Below, piece by piece: positions 19,401 to 30,820 of a DNA stretch of 64,000 nucleotides. The translations under genes were made by a program, and so were the position numbers. The first letter of the stretch is position 1; each line of letters begins with the position of its first letter. Source of the DNA: Candidatus Caldilinea saccharophila. GTDB taxonomy: Bacteria > Chloroflexota > Anaerolineae > Caldilineales > Caldilineaceae. The stretch spans positions 62,001 through 126,000 of the forward strand of contig JADJVW010000063.1 in the NCBI GenBank assembly GCA_016710365.1. The letters are read 5' to 3'. Below the pieces are notes generated by a model, which worked only from the letters and a program-made list of their open reading frames with translations, was not told the DNA's origin and made no database searches.

Positions 19401-22400
19401 AGCTACCGTGTGCGTTTCTACGTGCCGGATGGCTACCTCGCGACCGTGCCCAATGTCGGCGACAACACGCGCGACAGCGACGGCGAGATTGCCGGCACAG
19501 ACCCGACCTATGGCGCCTATTACGAGACGGCGCTGATCCCACTCAACAGCGGCACGGTGGACGCCAACAACCAGGACTTGACCTGGGACTTTGGCCTCTG
19601 GCTGCCGACGGACTACGGCGATGCAGCCGCAATTTACCCAGTGCAGGCCAGCAATCAGATCACCTTTGCCGACGCCGGCCGCCACATCATCGTGCCGGGC
19701 ATCCGCATGGGCGCCACGGTCGATGCCGAACTCGACGGTCAGCCGACCAACACGGCGTGGGGCGACGACCTCAACGGTTCGCCCGACGACGAGGACGGCG
19801 TGAGCTTTGAGGATTACATCAACACCGCCGCACTGCCCACCGTGATTATGATGGCGGGCGACACTTCGACCCTCACCGTGACGGCTTCGGTGGTCAACAC
19901 AGCCACGCAGCCCGGCTATCTCAGCGCCTGGATCGACTTCAACGCCGATGGCGACTGGAACGACAGCGGCGAGCGCATCCTCACCAACCAGACGGTCAAT
20001 GGATCGCGCGCCTTCAACATTCCGATCCCGCCCACCGCGATCACCGGCACGACCTACGCGCGCTTCCGTTTTAGCACGCAGCAGAACCTGGCGCCGACTG
20101 GCACCGCGCGCGATGGCGAGGTCGAGGACTATCGCGTCCAGATCGTGGCGCAGCCCAATAAGGCGCTGGCCGCCACCTCCGAGGCGCACAGCACCGGCAG
20201 CAACCTGACGATCGGCGAGATCGCACGCTACCGGCTGGTCGTGCATGTGCCGGAAGGCGAACTGACCAACTTCCGCATCACGGACAATCTACCCGACTAT
20301 CTGCAATATCTTGACGACGGCACCACGCGGCTGGCCTTTGTCTCCACCGCGGCGATGACCTCCACGACCACCGCGCTCGACGCGGCGTGGGTGGCGGGCA
20401 ACGAAACGACGCTGGCGACGGTGATGCCCTCCTTTACGCTGCCCACCGGCGCGATCTCCGGCGGCCCCTTTGCCAGCGGCGCGAACCCGATCTTCAGCCT
20501 CGGCACGTTGACCAACCCCGACAGCGACGCCAACCGTGAGTTCGTCGTGGTCGAGTTCAACGCGCTGGTGCTCAACGTCACGGAGAACCAGGACGGTCAG
20601 ACGCGCGCCAACACCTATGATGTGAGCTATGGCTCATTTCTGGAGCGCTCGAACACGGTCAACATCACCGTACGCGAGCCAGTGCTCCAGATCACCAAGA
20701 GTCTGGTGACGCCGCTGCCTTCCCCGATGGGGCCGGGCGCGACGGTGCAGTACGACATCGTCATCACGCACGCGACTACCAGCAACCTCAACGCCTTCAA
20801 CGTCGTGATCACCGATCTGATCCCGGTCGGCCTGATCAATCCGCAGGTGGTTTCTGTGACCTCCGCCGGCGTGACGCCGGCAGTGAGCACGGGCGCGTTC
20901 ACGGCGGGTGAGCTGCGCGTCCCGACCAGCGGCGACTTCGATCTGCCGCGCGGGGCCAGCGTCACGGCACGCATCAGCGCGCAGATCGACGCCACAGTGC
21001 AGGCCGCGCAGACGATCACCAACACCGCCAACGTGGTGTGGACGAGTCTGCCCGGTGCGGGCACACCCAGCAATCCCACCGGCTCGAATACGCCGGGCGG
21101 CTCCGGCGATAGCGATGGTGAGCGCACCGGCGCCGGCGGCGTCAATGACTACCGCACGAGCGAGCCGGAAGCGCTGCGCATCGCTGCGGACTGGGGCGAC
21201 CTGCCCGGCGTGCCCTATCCGACCCTGGCGGCCAACAACGGCGCGCGTCACCTGCTGCTCGCCAGCGGCAATCCTTACCTGGGCGCCACGGTGGACAGCG
21301 AGTTTGACGGCCAGCCCAACGCCACGGCGACGGGCGACGATGCAGCCGGTGCACCGGACGATGAGGATGGCGTCGAGTTCCGCACGCCGCTCATGCCCGG
21401 TGCGCAGGCCATTATCCGCGTGACGACGGGCACGCCCGGCTTCCTCAGCGCCTTCATTGACTTCGACGGCGACGGTGCGCTGGACGCGGTTCCGGTGAGC
21501 GCGGTCGCCACTGTCTCCGGCGGCGTCGGAACGATCCCTGGCAGCGGCTTCGTCAGCGACATGAACTTCAGCGCAGCGGGCGTCTATGACCTGACGATCA
21601 CGACGCCGGCCAACGCCACCGGCGTGCAGGCCGCGCGCTTCCGCTTCACGCAGAACGCAGGCGAAGGCGGCGCCAGCACGACTGGCCAGGCAGCCTCCGG
21701 CGAAGTTGAGGATTACCTCCTCATGAGTCTGGGCAACCAGTTGTGGTTCGATAACGGCGGCGGCAACCCGGCCAATGCGTACAACGGCCTCTTCGACAGC
21801 GGCGAGGCAACGATTCCGGCGGGCGTGAGCCTGACGCTGGTTGTTTCCGGCACGACGACCCCGGTCGCCACGACGACGACCGACGCCAACGGCCGCTACC
21901 TCTTCACGGGGCTGACGCCTGGTGCGTATCAGGTCATCGTCGATGCGGCGAACTTCCAGAGCGGTGGCTTGCTGGCAGGTTACGTGAGCACCTTCACGGC
22001 CGAAGCCAACGCCGACAGCAACGGCGACAACAACGACAACGGCCTCGACGGCGACGCGACGGTGAACGGCGTGAGCTCCTCCGGCGTGACGCTGAGCCTG
22101 GGGCAGGAGCCGACCAACGACGGCAACGGCGTCAACTCCAACCTCACCGTGGACTTCGGCTTCGTGCGCCAGGACTGGGGCGACCTGCCCGATGGCAACG
22201 CCGCGAACTCGCCCAGCTATGCAACGCTGGCGGACAGTAATGGCCCACGCCACACGGTGGTCGATGGTCTGCGGCTGGGCGCGCTGATCGACAGCGAGCT
22301 GAACGGCCAGCCCAACGCCACGGCGACGGGCGACGCGGCCAATCTCGATGACGAGGACGGCGTGACCTTTGCCTTCACCGCGGCCGGTCTGCCGCAATTC

Positions 22401-25400
22401 GAGGCCGGGGTGACGACGCCGGTGACGGTCACTGTGGTGAACACGACGGGCGTGGCCGCCACGGTCTATGGCTTCATCGACTGGAACGGCGACGGCGACT
22501 TTGGCGACGCGGGCGAGGCGGTCACGTCCAGCCCGGTGAGCGCCAGCGGCGCGGTCGTACTCAACTTCAACGCACCAGTAGACGCCAACACCGCACAGTT
22601 GCTGGGCGCGCGCTTCCGCATCAGCACGGCAACCGGGCTGACCGCAACAGGCGTCGCCAGCAACGGTGAAGTAGAAGACTATCTGGTGCAGGCGATCCGT
22701 CTCGACTACGGCGACCTGCCCGAAACACCCTATGCAACCACGCGCAGCGCTGACGGCGCCCGCCACGTGATCCTGCCCACAAACAACCCGATTTTCGGCG
22801 CCGCGGTGGACAGCGAAGTCAACGGCCAGCCCAATACTACGGCGACGGGCGACGATGTCGCGGGCACGCCAGACGACGAGGATGGCGTGAGCTTCCCCGC
22901 CGCGCTGATGGCGAACACGACGGCGACGATCACACTAACGGCGAGCACGGGCGGCCTGCCGGCCTACTACGGCGCGTTCATCGACCTGAACGGCGATGGT
23001 AGCTTCGGCGCCGGCGAGGTCTTCACGGGCACGCTGAGCAACGGCGTCAATCTACTGAGCGTCCCTGTGCCGGCCACGGTGGCCGACACGATCTACAGCC
23101 GCTTCCGCATTGCCCGCACGCCGGCCGAAGTCGACAGCGCGACCGGGCAGGCAGCCTCCGGTGAGGTGGAAGATTATGTGCTGATGAGCCTGGGCAACCA
23201 GTTGTGGTACGACAACGGCGGCGGCAACCCGGCCAACGCGTACAACGGCCTCTTCGACAGCGGCGAGGCGACGGTTCCGGCGGGCGTGAGCCTGACGCTG
23301 GTCGTCTCCGGCACGACGACCCCGGTCGCCACGACCACGACCGACGCCAACGGACGCTACCTCTTCACGGGGCTGACGCCTGGGCAATATCAGGTCATCG
23401 TCGATGCGGCGAACTTCCAGAGCGGCGGCTTGCTGGCAGGCTATGTGAGCACCTTCACAGCCGAGGCAAACGCCGACAGCAACGGCGACAACAACGACAA
23501 CGGCATCGACGGCGACGCGACGGTGAACGGCGTGAGCTCCTCCGGCGTGACGCTGAGCCTGGGGCAGGAGCCGACCAACGACGGCAACGGCGCCAATTCC
23601 AACCTCACCGTGGACTTCGGCTTCGTGCGCCAGGACTGGGGCGATGCACCGGACACCTTCGGCACGACGGCCGCGGCCAACGGCCCGCGCCACACCATCG
23701 TCGACGGCTTCTTCCTGGGCGCCGGCGTGGACAGCGAGCTGAACGGCCAGCCAACCGCCGTGGCCAACGGCGACGATCTCAACGGGACGCCCGACGACGA
23801 GGATGGCGTTGTCTTTACGACGCCGCTCGTGGCCGGACGGCCGGCGACGATTACCGTGACCGCCAGCGCGGCGGGCGTTCTCAACGCCTGGATCGACTTC
23901 AACAGTAACGGCCAGTTCGACGCCGGCGAGCACATCGCCAGCGACCGTCCGCTGAACGCAGGCGCCAACGCGCTGGTCATCAATGTGCCGGCCAATGCGA
24001 CCGGCGTGATGGTCAGCCGCTTCCGCCTGACCGCGGCGGCCGGACAGGCATCTACGCCAACCGGCGTCGCGGCCAACGGCGAGGTCGAGGATTATATCCT
24101 GTCCAGCCTGGGTGACTTCGTCTGGCACGATGTTAACGCCAATGGCGTGCAGGATGATCAGGGCGAGCCGGGCGTCAACAATGTCACCGTGCGCCTGCTC
24201 GACGGGCAGGGCCAGCCGGTGCTGGACGGCGCGGGCAACCCGATCACGACACTCACGGTTAACCATCCGACGACCGGCGCGGCCGGCTGGTATGAATTCC
24301 CCGGCCTGCTGCCGGGCGACTACCAGGTCGAATTCGTTGCGCCGACGGGTTCGCTCTTCACCGTGGCGGATCAGACGGCCAACGGCGGTGCGGAAGCGAC
24401 CGACAGCGATGCCGACCGCACGACCGGTCGCACCGCCACCGTGACGCTGGTCGCGGGCCAGGTCAATCCTGACGTGGATGCGGGCCTCGTGCTGCCGGTC
24501 AGCGTGGGCGACCGCGTCTGGTACGACAACAACGGCGACGGCCTGCAGGATGACAATGTCGAGGCCGAAGCGGGTGTGCAGGGCGTGGTCGTCACGCTCT
24601 ACGACACGACGACGCAGCAGCCGGTGCTGGTCGCCGGCCAGCCGCTGACCGCGACGACCGACGCCGACGGCGGCTATCTCTTCGACAACCTGCCGCCGGG
24701 CGACTACTACGTTACCTTCGATCTGACGACGCTGCCGGCGGGCTACGTGGCGACGCGGCAGAATGTGGGCGAGAACAACGCCATCGACAGCGACGCCGAC
24801 CGCGCTACGGGACGCACGGAAGCGACCGGCTTCCTGGCCAGCAGCCAGAGCAATCTGACGCTGGACATGGGCATCGTAGCGCCGGTGCGGGTGGGCGACA
24901 CTGTTTGGTACGACGACAACGGCAACGGCGTCCAGGATGAAAGCGGGCGCGGCGTGTCAGGCGTGCGTGTGACACTCTACGACGCGACAACGCAGCAGCC
25001 GGTGCTCGTCGCCGGGCAGCCGCTGACCGATGTCACCGACGCCGACGGGCTCTACCTCTTCGAGAATCTGTGGCCGGGGAACTACTACGTTGTCTTCGAC
25101 CTGAGCACGCTGCCGCCGACGTACGCGCCGACCGTGCAAAACGCCGGCGAGGACGACGCCATCGACAGTGATGCGGACCAGACGACGGGCGCCACCGCGC
25201 CGACGGGCTTCCTGCCCAGCGGCAATGAAGATCTGACGCTGGACATGGGCATCCTGTCGGGCGTCACCGTCGGCGACCGCGTCTGGTACGACAACAACGG
25301 CGACGGCCTGCAGGGGGACGTGACGGCGGAGCCGGGCGCGCCCAATGTGGTGGTGACGATCTATGACACCGAGCGCAATGAGCCGGTGCTGATCGGCGGG

Positions 25401-26888
25401 CAGCCCTACACCAAGACGACCGACGCCAACGGCGGCTATCTCTTCGTCAACCTGCCGCCTGGCGACTACTACGTCATCTTCGACCTGGCGACGCTGCCGG
25501 CCGGCTATGCGCCGACCACGCCGAACGCCGGCGACGATGCACTCGACAGCGACGCCGATCAAAACGGCCAGAGCGGCAGCACGGGCTTCCTCCCCAGCGG
25601 CCAGAGTGACCGCACCCTCGACCTGGGCATCGTGGCGCCGGTGCGCGTGGGCGATCGCGTGTGGATCGACGCCAACGGCGACGGCTTGCAGGACGCAAAC
25701 GTGACGGCGGAGCCAGGTGTGCCGGGGGTCAAGGTCACGCTCTACAACGCAACGACAGGGCAGCCGGTGCTGGTCGCCGGCCAACCCTTCACGCAGACCA
25801 CCGACGCCAGCGGTCTCTATCACTTCGAGAACCTGCCGCCGGGCGCCTACTACGTCATCTTCGACCTAACGACGTTGCCAGTGGGCTACGTCCCGACGAC
25901 GCCGAACGCGGGGGACGATACGCTGGACAGCGACGCCAACCGCACGACCGGCCAGACTGCGGCGACGCCTTTCCTGCCCAGCAATACGCAGAATCTGACG
26001 CTAGATCTCGGCATCTATGCGCCGGTGACGGTGGGCGACCGCGTCTGGTACGACAACAACGGCGACGGCTTGCAGGGCGATGTGGTCGCGGAGCCGGGCG
26101 TGCCGGGCGTGGCGGTCACGCTCTACAATGCAGCAACGGGACAGCCGGTACTCGTCGCCGGCCAGCCGCTCACCGACACGACGGACGCCAACGGCCTCTA
26201 TCTGTTCGACAATCTGCCGCCGGGCGACTACTACGTTATCTTCGATCTCACAACGCTGCCGCTCACCTATGGGGTGACGCCGCCGAACGCTGGCGACGAT
26301 GCACTTGACAGCGACGCCAATCCGGAGACAGGAGAGACCGGTAGCACCGGCTTCCTGCCCAGCGGTGAGGAAGATCTGGCCCTGGACATGGGGATTGCGG
26401 CGCCAAATCTGGAACTGGACAAGACGGCGAACAGCACACAGATCCAGCTTGGTGGCGTCGTGCTCTACACGTTGGCCTATCGCAACAGCGGCTATGGCAT
26501 GGCGCAGGAGGTGGTGATCCGCGAAACGGTGCCGAATTATACGACCTACGTCGCGGCCGAAAGCTCTGCCGGCTGGAGTTGCGCCGACGGCGCCGGCAGC
26601 GGTGCGGTCTGCACCTTCCGCGTGGGCTCGGTGGCGCACGGCGAACAAGGCAGCGTGATCTTTGCCCTGCGCGTCGCGACTGCGGTCGACCCGAACCAAG
26701 TGCAGATCCGCAACGTGGCCAATATCATCAACGGCAACGGCGAGCCGGAAGATGCCATCGAGAACAACGAAAGTGAAGCCGACGTGATCGTCACCCTGCC
26801 CACCGCACTGGAGCAGGTTGACGAACCTACCAGCGATGGGCCGGCGGCCAATCAAGTCTTCCTCTACTTGCCTGCCGTACAGCGGTAG
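16416..26888 (+). CDS. Giant secreted surface protein: DUF11, GEVED and SdrD_B modules (3490 aa)
   Basis: Extracellular structural or adhesive protein in one uninterrupted frame. The ATG at 16416 follows CTGGAGAACC; residues 1-38 form a signal peptide ending in ATASA. Order by base position: DUF11-like beta repeats (16530-19190), an SdrD_B module (from 19195), GEVED module 1 (19611), DUF11-like region (20150-21165), GEVED 2 (21190), SdrD_B (21726), GEVED 3 and 4 (22176, 22710), SdrD_B (23187), GEVED 5 (23637), six tandem SdrD_B modules (24106-26400), and a last DUF11 domain. GEVED modules carry Asp-rich loops (DFNADGDWND, DDEDGV) that probably bind calcium. No LPXTG motif; the protein ends in FLYLPAVQR. 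Anchoring is therefore unclear. Confidence 0.9.
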   Translation: MSNQKIVLFTTRMKYGAVAVMLLFFGMWSLLAPATASAQPPSPTLELTKAVSATSIASGTPFEYTFAYRCASITANCQNAVITDVLPPQVTYIPNSATTTPHIQSVAYTPDPSGTTGGALTYTFVNPLPAGSTGILRFQVQFPPGTLPGTVALNRATFSADNAGPVTTPNVSTTATGQFEMTVNKSGGPAVVGYPTPFDLNICSPDTVGGVRFLTPIITDTLPADAIFISAQGAEGVDWVYTPVTAPNLGGTVTFLNLPTIPVGGCFTRQVTLQYDSIPPVQPINRMTVTGAPEGCTNPAALPAHCQGQTTRTLNAQLPINVIAPYPQGEGGKSSSSPSSFTGTEARPGETVTYNVRAVNTGFITLTQVTVTDTIPAEIDLLSFTAGGSATRPVTLTYQINNVDVWLPVAGNPFASNTSVTVASLGLGAGDVVTQLRWQIGEMPVGAPAFSAAVVGTVNSALTPQFPAQSFQNCALVSSPELPASINSCNDVSIVDRRAIPRVTKTGGAGANLPLDFVDYTVTLSNDAVAHLALTSPVLADLIPAQFAYVAGSAVFDSGASAVGAPAPTLEVLPNYNGGRTLLRWTWSGYDLAPGARLVVRYRVQIPDGTAPGTYNNVAALVDWSGPADPDDANRDRRSILLCSGAAVYTDTLDLDGDGNMTEESCQSVAPTNVAVFLAMDSEKFTRGLFDCENTTDYGPTTACEDADYNKLGLTAVGGPVDYRLVLTNASNVSVTNLVVMDIFPRIGDTGVVDTSARGSQWRPNLQGPVTGPAGVPLTIFYSTVANPCRTELVSSGPSGCAPGNWTTTLPADPTSVQAIRLNFCEYNASGVATNCLTIPRNQSFTFDWPMVAPNNAPADASCLTPADDSFNPAAAPACQIAWNSFGYTATEARDVDGQPGNDPGALQLLPSEPNRVGMRVAPPPPFSLGDFVWLDVAGQQNDGVQQNEERTIWGVNGVRVELYDGSGNYLGYRITGPNFAGEPGYYLFPNLAAGSYRVRFYVPDGYLATVPNVGDNTRDSDGEIAGTDPTYGAYYETALIPLNSGTVDANNQDLTWDFGLWLPTDYGDAAAIYPVQASNQITFADAGRHIIVPGIRMGATVDAELDGQPTNTAWGDDLNGSPDDEDGVSFEDYINTAALPTVIMMAGDTSTLTVTASVVNTATQPGYLSAWIDFNADGDWNDSGERILTNQTVNGSRAFNIPIPPTAITGTTYARFRFSTQQNLAPTGTARDGEVEDYRVQIVAQPNKALAATSEAHSTGSNLTIGEIARYRLVVHVPEGELTNFRITDNLPDYLQYLDDGTTRLAFVSTAAMTSTTTALDAAWVAGNETTLATVMPSFTLPTGAISGGPFASGANPIFSLGTLTNPDSDANREFVVVEFNALVLNVTENQDGQTRANTYDVSYGSFLERSNTVNITVREPVLQITKSLVTPLPSPMGPGATVQYDIVITHATTSNLNAFNVVITDLIPVGLINPQVVSVTSAGVTPAVSTGAFTAGELRVPTSGDFDLPRGASVTARISAQIDATVQAAQTITNTANVVWTSLPGAGTPSNPTGSNTPGGSGDSDGERTGAGGVNDYRTSEPEALRIAADWGDLPGVPYPTLAANNGARHLLLASGNPYLGATVDSEFDGQPNATATGDDAAGAPDDEDGVEFRTPLMPGAQAIIRVTTGTPGFLSAFIDFDGDGALDAVPVSAVATVSGGVGTIPGSGFVSDMNFSAAGVYDLTITTPANATGVQAARFRFTQNAGEGGASTTGQAASGEVEDYLLMSLGNQLWFDNGGGNPANAYNGLFDSGEATIPAGVSLTLVVSGTTTPVATTTTDANGRYLFTGLTPGAYQVIVDAANFQSGGLLAGYVSTFTAEANADSNGDNNDNGLDGDATVNGVSSSGVTLSLGQEPTNDGNGVNSNLTVDFGFVRQDWGDLPDGNAANSPSYATLADSNGPRHTVVDGLRLGALIDSELNGQPNATATGDAANLDDEDGVTFAFTAAGLPQFEAGVTTPVTVTVVNTTGVAATVYGFIDWNGDGDFGDAGEAVTSSPVSASGAVVLNFNAPVDANTAQLLGARFRISTATGLTATGVASNGEVEDYLVQAIRLDYGDLPETPYATTRSADGARHVILPTNNPIFGAAVDSEVNGQPNTTATGDDVAGTPDDEDGVSFPAALMANTTATITLTASTGGLPAYYGAFIDLNGDGSFGAGEVFTGTLSNGVNLLSVPVPATVADTIYSRFRIARTPAEVDSATGQAASGEVEDYVLMSLGNQLWYDNGGGNPANAYNGLFDSGEATVPAGVSLTLVVSGTTTPVATTTTDANGRYLFTGLTPGQYQVIVDAANFQSGGLLAGYVSTFTAEANADSNGDNNDNGIDGDATVNGVSSSGVTLSLGQEPTNDGNGANSNLTVDFGFVRQDWGDAPDTFGTTAAANGPRHTIVDGFFLGAGVDSELNGQPTAVANGDDLNGTPDDEDGVVFTTPLVAGRPATITVTASAAGVLNAWIDFNSNGQFDAGEHIASDRPLNAGANALVINVPANATGVMVSRFRLTAAAGQASTPTGVAANGEVEDYILSSLGDFVWHDVNANGVQDDQGEPGVNNVTVRLLDGQGQPVLDGAGNPITTLTVNHPTTGAAGWYEFPGLLPGDYQVEFVAPTGSLFTVADQTANGGAEATDSDADRTTGRTATVTLVAGQVNPDVDAGLVLPVSVGDRVWYDNNGDGLQDDNVEAEAGVQGVVVTLYDTTTQQPVLVAGQPLTATTDADGGYLFDNLPPGDYYVTFDLTTLPAGYVATRQNVGENNAIDSDADRATGRTEATGFLASSQSNLTLDMGIVAPVRVGDTVWYDDNGNGVQDESGRGVSGVRVTLYDATTQQPVLVAGQPLTDVTDADGLYLFENLWPGNYYVVFDLSTLPPTYAPTVQNAGEDDAIDSDADQTTGATAPTGFLPSGNEDLTLDMGILSGVTVGDRVWYDNNGDGLQGDVTAEPGAPNVVVTIYDTERNEPVLIGGQPYTKTTDANGGYLFVNLPPGDYYVIFDLATLPAGYAPTTPNAGDDALDSDADQNGQSGSTGFLPSGQSDRTLDLGIVAPVRVGDRVWIDANGDGLQDANVTAEPGVPGVKVTLYNATTGQPVLVAGQPFTQTTDASGLYHFENLPPGAYYVIFDLTTLPVGYVPTTPNAGDDTLDSDANRTTGQTAATPFLPSNTQNLTLDLGIYAPVTVGDRVWYDNNGDGLQGDVVAEPGVPGVAVTLYNAATGQPVLVAGQPLTDTTDANGLYLFDNLPPGDYYVIFDLTTLPLTYGVTPPNAGDDALDSDANPETGETGSTGFLPSGEEDLALDMGIAAPNLELDKTANSTQIQLGGVVLYTLAYRNSGYGMAQEVVIRETVPNYTTYVAAESSAGWSCADGAGSGAVCTFRVGSVAHGEQGSVIFALRVATAVDPNQVQIRNVANIINGNGEPEDAIENNESEADVIVTLPTALEQVDEPTSDGPAANQVFLYLPAVQR
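21721..22183 (+). repeat. Intragenic repeat copy 1 (SdrD_B module)
   Basis: A 463-base stretch of the giant gene that is almost identical in DNA and protein to 23182-23644. It runs from SLGNQLW to GFVRQDWGD. Differences are few, such as F/Y in QLWFD and L/I in NDNGLDGD. Confidence 0.9.
23182..23644 (+). repeat. Intragenic repeat copy 2 (SdrD_B module)
   Basis: Second copy of the unit at 21721-22183, 1461 bases downstream. The near identity at DNA level, compared with the diverged neighbouring modules, points to recent duplication or gene conversion. Such a repeat is also prone to assembly collapse. Confidence 0.9.
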
Positions 26889-26901
26889 AGGATTATTCCC
26901 C

Positions 26902-26946
26902 CCAAAAATACATCCCACCTTTCTGCAAGGTGGGATGTATTTTTGG
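26902..26946 (+). terminator. Strong 20-bp hairpin terminator
   Basis: A perfect 20-base stem (26902-26921 with 26927-26946) and a TCTGC loop start 13 bases after the stop of the giant gene. Its arms end in A and T runs, as expected of a rho-independent terminator. Confidence 0.85.
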
Positions 26947-27079
26947 GATGCTTCCACAGTTCGGAACTTCGGAACTCACCTTGCAGCGTTGTGCGTCTAC
27001 TGTGATAGACTAAATGTTGATAGTTTCATCGCTGCGATGCACGCCCCGCAGCGATCAGGAGTATATGAGGTTGCTTCCG

Positions 27080-27373
27080 ATGGTCAAAGTGCTGATCAGC
27101 TACGATATGCAGCAGGGCAAAGAGCAGGAGTGTCAGGACTATCTTGTCAACAAGATGGCGCCTGCGCTGTCGCGTATGGGATTCCAGTTCTCCGATGTCT
27201 GGTACACGATCTGGGGAGACTCACCGGAGATTTTGGGTGGGGGCGAAGTAGAAAGCGTCGATAAAGCGCGCTCCATTTTTGAATCCACGCACTGGGAAAA
27301 ACTTGCCGCAGGCATGGAGACAATCACCGACAATTTCAAGGTGATGGTTGTACACCCACGCGAAGAAGTGTGA
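27080..27373 (+). CDS. Small protein, dimeric alpha/beta-barrel-like (unconfirmed)
   Basis: A 97-aa protein of unknown function. I chose the ATG at 27080 because GAGG lies 9 bases upstream; an in-frame ATG at 27065 is possible. The pattern strand (MVKVLISYDM), helix (ECQDYLVNKMAPALSRMG), strand (SDVWYTIWG), helix and final strand (FKVMVVHPR) resembles ferredoxin-like ABM/NIPSNAP-type domains, but no signature residue confirms this. It follows the terminator of the giant gene and is followed 4 bases later by the GTG-started gene, so the two probably form an operon. Confidence 0.6.
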   Translation: MVKVLISYDMQQGKEQECQDYLVNKMAPALSRMGFQFSDVWYTIWGDSPEILGGGEVESVDKARSIFESTHWEKLAAGMETITDNFKVMVVHPREEV

Positions 27374-27377
27374 GTCA

Positions 27378-28085
27378 GTGAAGCCTGCCGGGCTTGCGCC
27401 TGCCAAACCGATCGCATTGGTCGTTTTTCTGGAGAATGTCGGTCACATCGCCGGCGTCAAATTGCCGCGCGTGGCGATGGCGGTCATCGACTGGACCACC
27501 GAAGAGTACGCCAAGCTGCTGCTGAAATGGTACGGCGCTCACCGGCGTTATGACCGAGTGATCATTCTGGAAGACGCACAGGCAACCGGGCCGCAGTTGC
27601 TCGCCACACTGGCGTCAATCGGCTCGACCCACACCGTCGATCTGCTGTTGCTGGCGCATGGTCATGAAGGGAAGATCGTCGGCCATCGTGGCCGGGAAAT
27701 CGTCGGTGAGGAGACCTTCGCCGCATTGCGCCGACTTTACGCGGGGACGCGTGAAAACCTCGACTTGCGCGCTGTCTATGGCTTGAATTGTTATGGGCTT
27801 TCGCTGGCGTGGCAGTGGCTGGCGCTCGGTGTGCAGGCCACCAATGGGGCGGTGGGCGTCAATTGGTTCCCTGAACCCAGTCTGTCGGTCTTCCTGCGCC
27901 ATTGGCTGGCTGGCGAACCCTTCAGCGCCGCGGTCAGCCAGAGCAATGTCATTGCCAACCGTTGGTGGCGGCGCATCTTGCGTGCACCGCACGCTGGGGA
28001 ACATCCCTGGATCACCAGCAGCCGCCAGATCGTCGTCGGGGCCTGCGATGTTACGATTAACAGCAGGAAGCCAGCGGTCCAATAA
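27378..28085 (+). CDS. Putative caspase-fold (clan CD-like) protein
   Basis: A 235-aa protein that I cannot place in a named family. It starts with GTG at 27378, four bases after the previous stop. After an N-terminal helical region come the strand-plus-motif DLLLLAHGHEG (His94 and His96) and, about 43 residues later, LRAVYGLNCYGLS (Cys138) and TNGAVGVNW. A hydrophobic strand ending in His-Gly and a second ending in Cys, at this spacing, is the pattern of caspase, gingipain and CHAT dyads. The N-terminal subdomain has a strand-helix order (YDRVIILEDAQATG) that also fits. No signal peptide or membrane helix. Peptidase activity is inferred, not shown. Confidence 0.5.
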   Translation: MKPAGLAPAKPIALVVFLENVGHIAGVKLPRVAMAVIDWTTEEYAKLLLKWYGAHRRYDRVIILEDAQATGPQLLATLASIGSTHTVDLLLLAHGHEGKIVGHRGREIVGEETFAALRRLYAGTRENLDLRAVYGLNCYGLSLAWQWLALGVQATNGAVGVNWFPEPSLSVFLRHWLAGEPFSAAVSQSNVIANRWWRRILRAPHAGEHPWITSSRQIVVGACDVTINSRKPAVQ

Positions 28086-28144
28086 ACAAGACGAAATAAT
28101 CCGCTCTTTACGGTTAATCTTTACGGATTACGTTTACTCAGCCC

Positions 28145-30739
<2,595 letters not shown>

Positions 30740-30820
30740 GATGTGGGAAGGGTTGAGAATCAAGTCAGGCCAGTCAATCCATACGCGATTATCGCACGCA
30801 ATGGCATGACCGGCAAAGTA

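Noticed and set aside
18132..20246. Long open frames on the minus strand inside the giant gene (such as 18132-20246 and 20634-22766)
   Set aside because: They mirror a GC-rich, repetitive plus-strand gene with clear domains, have Arg/Val/Ala-rich nonsense composition and no family motif.
21721..26400. Regular repeats that might suggest a CRISPR array
   Set aside because: They are in-frame protein modules of 370-460 bases, without short direct repeats and unique spacers. No Cas gene is present.
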